From Phycisphaeraceae bacterium (lineage in GTDB: Bacteria; Planctomycetota; Phycisphaerae; Phycisphaerales; Phycisphaeraceae), in the NCBI GenBank assembly GCA_003552605.1, contig PUNN01000382.1, positions 1 to 5,315 on the forward strand: a DNA stretch of 5,315 nt, read 5' to 3'. The position numbers and the translations under genes are program-made. The notes under the pieces are model-generated. The model was not told the origin of the DNA. It worked only from the letters and a program-made list of their open reading frames with translations, and searched no databases. Position 1 is the first letter of the stretch. Every line of letters starts with the position of its first letter. This document shows, one piece after another, positions 1-4,688 of this stretch.

Positions 1-194
1 GGCTTCTGCTCAGCGCTGTCGATGTACTCTAGCAACCCGGCATCGACCATCTGCTCGACGAGCTTGCCCACGGTCGGTGCACTGAGGCCGATGTGCCTCG
101 CCAGCCGTGCCCGTGATTGGGGGCCGTGACGCAGCAGATGCCTCAGCACACGTCGCTGATTGAGGGGCCGGAGAGTGGCGGGGGTGGCGTCCAC
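1..194 (-). CDS. ROK-family transcriptional regulator, N-terminal part (cut by window edge)
   Basis: Translating the minus strand from a GTG at 194 gives 64 residues and then runs off the left edge. Residues 8-56 form the winged helix-turn-helix typical of ROK (NagC/XylR-type) regulators. The marks are LRPLNQRRVLRHLLRHG, then SRARLARHIGLS as the first helix and turn, APTVGKLVEQM as the recognition helix, and AGLLE leading into the wing. The sugar-kinase-like ROK domain would lie outside the window and cannot be checked. An in-frame TAA lies just upstream of the GTG, so no earlier start exists. There is no Shine-Dalgarno sequence, and the promoter's -10 box lies only 8 nt before the GTG, so the mRNA is probably leaderless. 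ROK regulators usually respond to a sugar or sugar phosphate; the ligand here is unknown. The gene lies 57 nt downstream of the ATPase gene on the same strand but has its own promoter. Confidence 0.88.
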   Translation of the reverse strand, partial: MDATPATLRPLNQRRVLRHLLRHGPQSRARLARHIGLSAPTVGKLVEQMVDAGLLEYIDSAEQK

Positions 195-196
195 GG

Positions 197-221
197 TTAA
201 TTAGTGTAGTTAACTAATTAA
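197..221. promoter_or_regulatory. Inverted-repeat operator, probably for the ROK regulator
   Basis: Two perfect 9-bp arms, TTAATTAGT (197-205) and ACTAATTAA (213-221), flank a 7-bp spacer. The site is AT-only apart from single G/C positions, in sharp contrast to its GC-rich surroundings. It covers the -10 box and much of the spacer of the regulator's promoter, so bound protein would block RNA polymerase. ROK proteins are dimers that bind AT-rich inverted repeats of about this size and often repress their own genes. Autoregulation is therefore the natural reading, though it is an inference. Confidence 0.72.
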
Positions 222-230
222 TCATGTCAA
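203..230 (-). promoter_or_regulatory. Sigma70-type promoter of the ROK regulator gene
   Basis: On the minus strand a perfect -35 box TTGACA (230-225) is followed after 16 nt by TACACT (208-203), which matches four of six -10 positions. Transcription should begin near 195-196, next to or at the GTG start at 194. The promoter overlaps the inverted-repeat operator at 197-221. Confidence 0.65.
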
Positions 231-251
231 AGGCAAGATTGCAAGATAGAC

Positions 252-872
252 TTACCGCTTCTGCTCCGCCCGGCGACCCGCGCAGCGGTCGTAAAGCGAC
301 CGCAACGCCGCTCGCAAGTCACCTCGGTGGCGATGCCACAACGCCGACGCCACACCATCCACCTCCATCGCCGTCATTCCCGCCAACCCGCTGTCCGCGT
401 CATGCGCCTGCGACAGCAGCGAACGGATCAGCGCGGCGAGCAGGACCGGATCGGTCCGTGTCCGGATCAGCACCGGCAGGGGACGGCCACGGTGACCGGT
501 TACGATCAGCCCCCCCGCCCGCCGGCAACGCCACCGCACCGCCCACCATCGCGGCGGCGGCAAGTGCCCGGCGCCATCGAAGAGAACGACATCCCGCTCA
601 TCGAGTCCCTCCATCGCCGCGCGGAGCGAGCCCGGTGGCGGTCGGCGGTCGCGGCCAACCTGAACCCAGCGCGTGCGATAACCCCAACCCTCCAACCGGT
701 CGCCAAGCTGGCGCAGCAGTGTCGTCTTGCCTGAACCTTCAGGCCCGATGATCGCCGCCCGCAGATTCAGTCGCATGAGGCGGTGCTCGAGGGTCGCCCA
801 ATCCATCCCCTGCGGGCGGAAGTCGAGCGCCTCGAGCCGCTCGACGCGGAATGGGTTGTCCCGTGGCCGCAT
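252..872 (-). CDS. Small AAA-type P-loop ATPase, function unknown
   Basis: Last gene of the three-gene operon. Numbering is from a GTG at 884, which gives 210 residues. The Walker A motif GPEGSGKTT is at 47-55. Walker B is DVVLFD at 98-103, preceded by charged residues. TGHR at 129-132 follows a hydrophobic strand, where AAA proteins keep sensor 1. GDLR at 188-191, in a C-terminal helical segment, resembles a sensor 2 arginine. The N-terminal stretch NPFRVERLEALDFRPQG precedes the nucleotide-binding core and could be a family signature. I prefer the ATG at 872 (206 residues) because GAGG lies 6 nt upstream. The GTG at 884 overlaps the previous stop as GTGA, so it stays possible through translational coupling. 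No membrane segment is visible, so the protein is cytoplasmic. At about 200 residues it is short for an AAA protein and has no obvious extra domain. Its substrate is unknown. It presumably works with the two arrestin-like proteins upstream. Confidence 0.85.
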   Translation of the reverse strand: MRPRDNPFRVERLEALDFRPQGMDWATLEHRLMRLNLRAAIIGPEGSGKTTLLRQLGDRLEGWGYRTRWVQVGRDRRPPPGSLRAAMEGLDERDVVLFDGAGHLPPPRWWAVRWRCRRAGGLIVTGHRGRPLPVLIRTRTDPVLLAALIRSLLSQAHDADSGLAGMTAMEVDGVASALWHRHRGDLRAALRSLYDRCAGRRAEQKR

Positions 873-878
873 CAAGGG

Positions 879-882
879 CCTC
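879..882 (-). promoter_or_regulatory. Ribosome binding site deciding the ATPase start
   Basis: GAGG on the minus strand sits 6 nt before the ATG at 872 and lies within the stop region of the upstream gene. No such sequence precedes the competing GTG at 884. This favours a start at 872, with ribosomes re-initiating after the upstream stop at 881-883. Confidence 0.5.
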
Positions 883-1312
883 ACGAGCGGTTGAGCCAGT
901 CTGCAAAAGGATGGCTGCTTTGGGCCGGTTGCCCATCGCCCTCACCGGCAAAGCTTGCCGGCCTGAGTTCCTCGGCACCGGGTGCGATGATGATATCCAG
1001 GCGCTTCGATGCACGCTTGTCGATGATGAGTTCCAGCGCCCAACGAATGCTGATGAGGTGGCCCGAGAAGCTGTAGGGATGATCCGGCAATGTCATCTCG
1101 AAATTGCGGGCATCCACGGCGGGAGGATTCTCAAACATCTTCTCTACTGCCACCCCCACATCCTGGTCCCCCTTGCCTTCGGTATACCAGGTCAGCCGTA
1201 CGTACACCTCAGCCGGCGCTTGATCCAGTTGCCATCCCGCCAGGCCGTAGAGTGTTTCGCCGGGCTCAAAGGCGGTACGGTGTTCGAACGTCTCGAGGCG
1301 AAGCTCAGCCAT
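881..1312 (-). CDS. Soluble arrestin-like beta-sandwich protein (hypothetical)
   Basis: A protein of 143 residues with no signal peptide or membrane segment. I do not recognise a named family. The pattern resembles one arrestin-type beta-sandwich: FEPGETLYG at 15-23 as the opening strand and turn, a strand VYVRLTWYTEGKGD at 36-49, then LPDHPYSFSGH (75-85) followed by IRWALELII (89-97), and a closing strand LDIIIAPG at 105-112. The P-x-S-x-x-G then I-x-W-x-L arrangement is common in arrestin and Spo0M-like folds. A polar tail of about 30 residues follows. The ATG at 1312 overlaps the end of the upstream gene by 8 bp. That upstream protein ends in a domain with the same strand order, so the two may be paralogous modules, one membrane-bound and one free. 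It is probably an adaptor or scaffold, by analogy only. The gene call is firm; the fold call is moderate. Confidence 0.85.
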   Translation of the reverse strand: MAELRLETFEHRTAFEPGETLYGLAGWQLDQAPAEVYVRLTWYTEGKGDQDVGVAVEKMFENPPAVDARNFEMTLPDHPYSFSGHLISIRWALELIIDKRASKRLDIIIAPGAEELRPASFAGEGDGQPAQSSHPFADWLNRS

Positions 1313-3008
1313 GGGTCACTTCCCGGGGATGAATGTCCAGTTCGAAGGACTGGTTCAGGTTCGGCCAGAACTTGATGCTGCCTTCGGCGTGCAACACCCA
1401 GATGATTCGATTGGACCGCGCCTTGAACGTGTGCATCGCGTTGGCTGGCACGGTGACTTCGGATTCCCCCCGTTCCATCTCCGCCATGTTGTGTGTCTCG
1501 ACGACATTGAACGTGGCGAACGTAACGCGATCGCGAGTTGTCCTCGTGCCCTGTCGGTACTCTGCTTCCTCCCAGCCCTCGAGCCGGATGGCCAGGTCGT
1601 GCAGTCGACTCACGTTGCCGCGCAGGTGCCATCGCACTCGCACCGTATCTCCGGCCCGCACCTGGCCGGGTTCGATCTCCATCTCGACGATGGGATTGAA
1701 CAGCCGAAGCCCCTGGTAAACCGCCCCGGCAGCCACCGCGACACCCACCACCGCGAAGATCGCGGCAAACCACCATGGCGCGTTGGGGATCACGGCGAAA
1801 ATGACAATCACGTTCCAGACCACGGCAAACCCCAGCAGCCCAATGAACCCACCGATGCGCGATTCGCGACGACCGAGCTTTCGTGGCCCACCGTCGACCG
1901 ACCCTCGGGCCCCCACCTCCGCACTTGCGCGATTCCGGGGTGAGTCGGCTGTGCCTGCAATGTCGGCCGTGCTGTCGCGGCGGGGTACCATGATGATGGC
2001 AACCAGGATGAGTAGTCCGACGGTGGGGAAAAGAAGGACCAGCCACTGGAGTCCGAGCGCCAAATCCGTTTCAATCACCGATTCATACGGGTCATCAGGG
2101 TCCACGTGGACGTCGATGCGGCGGCCCACGGGGTGATCATCAACGATCGCCTGCTTGCCTTCGCGGCCGCTCGTGTAGCCGGTAGTAAAATCATAACGAT
2201 GACCTCGGTAGGTCTTGCCGTCTATCTCGTATTCGTACTCGATACCGACAGCATACGTTTGACCTTCGCCACTGTCGGAGGTGAGCACCTCACTACGGAT
2301 GACCTCGGCTTCCACCGTCGGCCAGTCCTGCGCGGCTCGACTGCGTATCAGTGGATCGATCAGCAACGCCACGCAAAGGATCGACCCCATCACGATGAAC
2401 ATGCCCGCGAGCACCAGCCCGATGCCCCGCGCGAAGTTCCCACCCCCTCTTGTGTGCCCGATGGATACGGCCCCCTTATCCGACCGTCCCGGCACGTGCC
2501 AGGTGCGATAGATACCGTAAGCACCCGCGGCGATGAACAGCAGCGGGATGATCATGAAGACCCCGATCAGGGCCAATCCCGACAGATCCGGCCGTCGCAA
2601 TACGGCTTCGGAAGGATCGTTCGGATTGAAGTAGGCTACCACCGACTGGTCCGATGCATACTCATCTCTGAGCCGGGCGACCTCACCGTGGTCCTCCGTC
2701 CAGCGTTCATCAATGTAGACCTGCTCCGATGTATACGACTGCCCCTCCACCTCGTAGGCATACTCGACCGCGAGGCGATAGGGCCGGCTTCGCTGGCGGT
2801 CTTCAATAATCTCGGAGGTGTTGACCTCGGCCTGCACCTGCGTCCACCGGTAGACAGCCAGGTCGCCCAGTATGGCGCCGGCCATCATGGTAAGAAACGA
2901 CAGGCCGACAAGGATGAACACCCCCATGAACAGTGAGGCGAACACCTTGCCCACGATCGTTTGCGGCTGTTGCCTCTTGCCACCCCAGGCAAATCCGGTC
3001 CGTGCCAT
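1305..3008 (-). CDS. Membrane protein with two DUF3592 units and a C-terminal arrestin-like domain
   Basis: First gene of the operon, 567 residues. Hydrophobic helices lie near 20-45, 143-168, 194-218, 317-341, 385-408 and 411-433. Between helices 1 and 2 (about 58-137) and between helices 3 and 4 (about 231-312) lie two similar extramembrane domains. Each has V-x-AEV-x-x-SE, then YEYEVDG-x-x-Y, then Y/V-x-P-x-DP-x-E-x-V. This is the DUF3592 pattern, so the protein carries an internal duplication. A charged linker (342-384) precedes the last two helices. Residues 439-561 look like an arrestin-type beta-sandwich, with IEPGQVRAGDTVRVRW, LEGWEEAEY, VPANAMHTF and IIWVLHAEG as its strands. The reading frame is open back to 3149, but the ATG at 3008 is chosen because GGAGA lies 5 nt before it and the extra 47 residues look unlike coding sequence. 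The function of DUF3592 is not established. I infer a membrane scaffold whose partners are the next two gene products. Confidence 0.85.
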   Translation of the reverse strand: MARTGFAWGGKRQQPQTIVGKVFASLFMGVFILVGLSFLTMMAGAILGDLAVYRWTQVQAEVNTSEIIEDRQRSRPYRLAVEYAYEVEGQSYTSEQVYIDERWTEDHGEVARLRDEYASDQSVVAYFNPNDPSEAVLRRPDLSGLALIGVFMIIPLLFIAAGAYGIYRTWHVPGRSDKGAVSIGHTRGGGNFARGIGLVLAGMFIVMGSILCVALLIDPLIRSRAAQDWPTVEAEVIRSEVLTSDSGEGQTYAVGIEYEYEIDGKTYRGHRYDFTTGYTSGREGKQAIVDDHPVGRRIDVHVDPDDPYESVIETDLALGLQWLVLLFPTVGLLILVAIIMVPRRDSTADIAGTADSPRNRASAEVGARGSVDGGPRKLGRRESRIGGFIGLLGFAVVWNVIVIFAVIPNAPWWFAAIFAVVGVAVAAGAVYQGLRLFNPIVEMEIEPGQVRAGDTVRVRWHLRGNVSRLHDLAIRLEGWEEAEYRQGTRTTRDRVTFATFNVVETHNMAEMERGESEVTVPANAMHTFKARSNRIIWVLHAEGSIKFWPNLNQSFELDIHPREVTHG

Positions 3009-3013
3009 CGCAT

Positions 3014-3018
3014 TCTCC
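3014..3018 (-). promoter_or_regulatory. Ribosome binding site deciding the DUF3592 gene start
   Basis: GGAGA on the minus strand lies 5 nt before the ATG at 3008. The earlier in-frame candidates at 3035 and 3149 lack a comparable purine-rich site at the right distance, so the shorter 567-residue protein is preferred. Confidence 0.65.
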
Positions 3019-3090
3019 AGACTCGCTCGGTCCATTCGCGGCCCGACACACCACACACCGCCGGCACCCCGGTATCGAGATCTCGCTCCC

Positions 3091-3096
3091 AGTATA
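3091..3096 (-). promoter_or_regulatory. Possible -10 box of the DUF3592 operon
   Basis: TATACT on the minus strand (five of six consensus positions) lies in the 192-nt gap between the pncA stop and the DUF3592 start. Transcription would begin near 3084 and give a leader of about 75 nt. No good -35 box is seen 16-18 nt upstream, so the call is tentative and an activator might be required. A perfect 10-bp palindrome, CGAGATCTCG (3076-3085), overlaps the expected start point. Confidence 0.33.
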
Positions 3097-3200
3097 TGGC
3101 CAATACGACGGTGCCGCACCCCGTGAGGCGTCGTTTTCTCCCCGCTCATTCACCCATCAACCCTGCAACGATATCAGTTGCGCTCAGGTCCGACGGGTCG

Positions 3201-3803
3201 CTACATCTCGACCACCTGCGCCCCCGCTTCGCGCATTTCATCGATGGCCTTGTCGCCATCTCCCGGGTTCAGGTTGACCGCGCGGATGCCGTCCCGGACC
3301 ACGCGCGTCTCGTAGCCGAGGCGGCAGGCATCGAGGACCGTGAACTTCACGCAATAGTCGGTGGCCAGGCCGGCGATCGTCACCTGCTTCACGCCACGGT
3401 CATCGAGCAGGTCGGCCAAGCCGGTCGCCTTTCGGTGGCCGTTGTCGAAAAAGCCGCTGTAGCTGTCGATCCGCCGATCAGTCCCCTTGTACAGCACGTG
3501 ATGGATGTCATCAGCGTTCAGCCCCTCGGCGAACGCCGCGCCCTCGGTGCCCTGCACACAATGATCGGGCCAGAGAATCTGCTCGAGGCCATCGAGGTCA
3601 ATGATCTCACCCACCTTCCGGCCGGGATGCTGACTGGCAAACGACAGGTGGTCGGCCGGATGCCAGTCCCTGGTTGCAACCACCAGTTCAAATCGGCTCA
3701 TCAAATCGTTGATCACCGGGATCACCTGGTCGCCCTCCGGCACGGCCAGCGCACCGCCGGGAAGGAAATCGTTCTGCACATCCACGAGAATCAGTGCTTC
3801 CAT
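3201..3803 (-). CDS. pncA: Nicotinamidase (pyrazinamidase)
   Basis: Hydrolyses nicotinamide to nicotinate and ammonia, the first step of NAD salvage through the Preiss-Handler route; family members also cleave pyrazinamide. The 200-residue protein is a full-length isochorismatase-fold hydrolase, close in size to E. coli PncA. The catalytic triad is present: Asp8 in LILVDVQNDF, Lys106 in VLYKGTD, and nucleophile Cys151 in GLATDYCVKFTVLDA. Metal ligands are Asp46 and His48 in RDWHPADH, His52, and His81 in WPDHCVQGTEGA. SYSGFFDNG (124-132) is also characteristic. The frame stays open far upstream, to 4436, but that extension does not look coding. The ATG at 3803 is chosen because AAGGTGAT lies 7 nt before it; a second ATG at 3812 sits inside that site. 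The gene looks monocistronic: a 192-nt gap with its own possible -10 box separates it from the DUF3592 gene. I found no convincing promoter for it. Confidence 0.97.
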   Translation of the reverse strand: MEALILVDVQNDFLPGGALAVPEGDQVIPVINDLMSRFELVVATRDWHPADHLSFASQHPGRKVGEIIDLDGLEQILWPDHCVQGTEGAAFAEGLNADDIHHVLYKGTDRRIDSYSGFFDNGHRKATGLADLLDDRGVKQVTIAGLATDYCVKFTVLDACRLGYETRVVRDGIRAVNLNPGDGDKAIDEMREAGAQVVEM

Positions 3804-3810
3804 GATATCC

Positions 3811-3818
3811 ATCACCTT
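3811..3818 (-). promoter_or_regulatory. Ribosome binding site deciding the pncA start
   Basis: AAGGTGAT on the minus strand matches the 3' end of 16S rRNA over eight bases and lies 7 nt before the ATG at 3803. It overlaps the alternative ATG at 3812, which would leave almost no spacing, so 3803 is the likely start. Confidence 0.7.
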
Positions 3819-3991
3819 TCCAACGCAACTACGAAACGCCGGTAACACCGTGCGTGACTGGCCGGCTCCGAGCGCCACTGACGCCCTCTTCGCCAATGCC
3901 ACGGCTTCAGCCGAGGCCGCCCACCGTTGCGCCGGCCGCAGGGAATGGTAGCACCATCCGGTGTCGACTCCATGCAGCCGTTCTCGCAACG

Positions 3992-4061
3992 GGCGGTAGA
4001 CCGCCCCTGCTGCCATAAGCCCGTCCGCTACACCTGCTTCCCCGCCGGATCGCCGGGATGG
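3992..4061 (+). repeat. Probable degenerate copy D of the structured intergenic repeat
   Basis: It starts with the hairpin GGCGG-TAGA-CCGCC (3992-4005), in the same place and with the same stem and loop size as the hairpin of copy B at 4458-4471. Downstream come CTGCTGCCAT, then CTACA at 4028-4032, and the end CCGGGATGG at 4053-4061. Copy B has GCTGACCAT, CTACA and CGGGATGG in the same order. Divergence is high, so the match rests on order and structure more than on identity. Confidence 0.4.
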
Positions 4062-4250
4062 TTCGCGGTTACCCGTGCCCCACCATGGCCCCTTCGATTC
4101 CGCTGCCATGGAAGTACCGCCCCGGCGGCATCCGGGCGGAGGCGCGTGGCAGCCAGATTGGCTGGCTACGTCATCGGGCCGCCCTGCTCCCGGGGCAGCC
4201 CGGCGGCCATGCGAGGCCCCGAGGCGCTCGGGGCGTCCTGAACCCTCGGG

Positions 4251-4361
4251 GCCGCATGGCCATCGGCGGCACTTGCGGGGACAGCCGCTGACACAGCCGC
4301 CCAACTTTCTCTGGCTACAAAGGGAGGCGGCGCCAGGTGTCATGCGCCCTGCCGCGGGATG
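4251..4361 (+). repeat. Copy A of the structured intergenic repeat
   Basis: It shares exact blocks with copy B in the same order and orientation: CATGGCCATCGGC (4255-4267 and 4448-4460), GGACAGCCGCTGAC (4279-4292 and 4464-4477), and CCCTGCCGCGGGATG (4347-4361 and 4511-4525). CTACA (4315-4319) and CATGCG (4341-4346) also correspond. It carries extra bases between CTACA and CATGCG, making it longer than copy B. Its hairpin position is kept as GCGGC/GCCGC (4266-4270 and 4284-4288). At its end CGCCCTGC (4345-4352) and GCAGGGCG (4361-4368) form a perfect 8-bp stem with the start of copy C. Confidence 0.72.
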
Positions 4362-4516
4362 CAGGGCGAACGCATGTAGCTTGGGTGGCATGGTCAGCAG
4401 CCGTCTTCGGCTGATGGCCATGCGGCGAACCCCCAATCACCGGCCGTCATGGCCATCGGCTGCGGACAGCCGCTGACCATGCCACCCGGTTTCGCGTCTA
4501 CATGCGTTTGCCCTGC
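4361..4516. repeat. 156-bp imperfect palindrome made of inverted repeat copies C and B
   Basis: Copies C (minus, 4361-4422) and B (plus, 4448-4516) face each other. The outer arms GCAGGGCGAACGCATGTAG (4361-4379) and its partner at 4498-4516 match at 18 of 19 positions, and the exception can form a G-U pair. The middle arms GGGTGGCATGGTCAGC (4383-4398) and 4472-4487 pair perfectly over 16 bp. The inner arms GATGGCCATG (4413-4422) and CATGGCCATC (4448-4457) pair over 10 bp. Between the middle and inner arms each side throws out its own short hairpin: AGCCG-TCTT-CGGCT (4399-4412) and GGCTG-CGGA-CAGCC (4458-4471). The fold is a long stem with two side hairpins and a 25-nt apical loop. It resembles REP/BIME-type or MITE-like intergenic repeats. 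No transposase gene is present. Confidence 0.85.
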
Positions 4517-4533
4517 CGCGGGATGGCGATCTT

Positions 4534-4561
4534 TTGACAACGATGGCGGCGAGGATAAAAT
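4534..4561 (+). promoter_or_regulatory. Strong sigma70-type promoter reading toward rnk
   Basis: A perfect -35 box TTGACA (4534-4539) and a -10 box TAAAAT (4556-4561, five of six positions) are 16 nt apart. Transcription should start near 4568. It begins 18 nt after the large palindrome and is the only clear plus-strand promoter upstream of rnk, which would give a leader of about 263 nt. A small palindrome, TCATCT-TG-AGATGA (4561-4574), overlaps the -10 edge and the start point and may bind a regulator. Confidence 0.68.
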
Positions 4562-4567
4562 CATCTT

Positions 4568-4688
4568 GAGATGAACGCCTCACCGAACCGTTGTTGACGC
4601 CGCGCCTCGCCGGCCCTGCCTTGGACTGCCTCGGTCGCAAAAGCCTCGAGGTAAATGGCGGGGAACCGGTGGGTGTTGCGGTTTTTTT
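4568..4688 (+). ncRNA. Possible short RNA or attenuated rnk leader
   Basis: This is the interval between a strong promoter and a possible intrinsic terminator, about 120 nt. No credible reading frame lies in it. If the terminator works, the main product is a small RNA; if it is conditional, this is a regulated leader of rnk. It does not resemble 6S, tmRNA, SRP or RNase P RNA as far as I can see, and I recognise no riboswitch. Confidence 0.3.
4661..4688 (+). terminator. Possible intrinsic terminator in the rnk leader
   Basis: AACCG (4664-4668) pairs with CGGTT (4679-4683) around a 10-nt loop, and three G-U pairs can extend the stem with 4661-4663. A run of seven T residues (4682-4688) forms the tail. 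The stem is short, so termination may be partial. Confidence 0.4.

Larger units (their letters stand above)
3804..4360. other. Long intergenic stretch rich in GC inverted repeats, no gene seen
   Basis: No reading frame here shows a recognisable family, good codon bias and a ribosome site together. Instead there is a succession of inverted repeats: ATGGT/ACCAT (3945-3957), CCGTT/AACGG (3978-3992), GGGCGGT/ACCGCCC (3991-4006), CCGCCC/GGGCGG (4117-4139), AGCCAG/CTGGCT (4151-4167), GGCCGCC/GGCGGCC with an inner CTGC/GCAG (4177-4208) and GCCCCGAG/CTCGGGGC (4216-4234). At its right end it merges with the structured repeat copies described separately. It lies between the divergent pncA and rnk, so promoters for pncA should lie here, but I could not identify one. 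Confidence 0.6.

Noticed and set aside
224..751. Plus-strand 175-residue open frame starting next to the ROK operator
   Set aside because: It is Pro/Ala/Arg-rich low-complexity sequence antisense to the ATPase with its P-loop. It has no ribosome site.
1192..2046. Minus-strand 284-residue open frame within the operon
   Set aside because: It is a frame-shifted shadow of the DUF3592 and arrestin-like genes, rich in His, Arg and Gly, with no recognisable domain.
2106..2936. Plus-strand 276-residue open frame
   Set aside because: It lies antisense to the DUF3592 gene. Its composition is a by-product of that gene's codon pattern and it matches no family I know.
3009..3149. A 47-residue N-terminal extension of the DUF3592 protein
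   Set aside because: There is no suitable ribosome site, the composition is not membrane-protein-like, and the predicted -10 box would lie inside it. The ATG at 3008 has GGAGA at the right distance.
3804..4000. A pncA promoter
   Set aside because: The best minus-strand -10 match (TACCAT, 3950-3945) lies in a small palindrome and has no acceptable -35 box, so no call was made.
3201..4436. A 411-residue version of PncA with a long N-terminal extension
   Set aside because: The extra residues are rich in Arg, Gly, Pro and Cys with no family resemblance. They run through the hairpin and repeat region, and a good ribosome site precedes the ATG at 3803.
3927..4476. Several plus-strand open frames in the long intergenic region
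   Set aside because: They overlap one another in different frames, change meaning across repeat copies, lack ribosome sites and show no conserved motif. The underlying signal is the repeat itself.
4361..4516. Integron attC site
   Set aside because: The size and imperfect palindrome fit, but the conserved RYYYAAC and GTTRRRY end motifs are absent and there is no integrase or cassette array.
4251..4525. CRISPR array
   Set aside because: The copies are diverged, unequal in length and in both orientations. There are no regular spacers and no cas genes.
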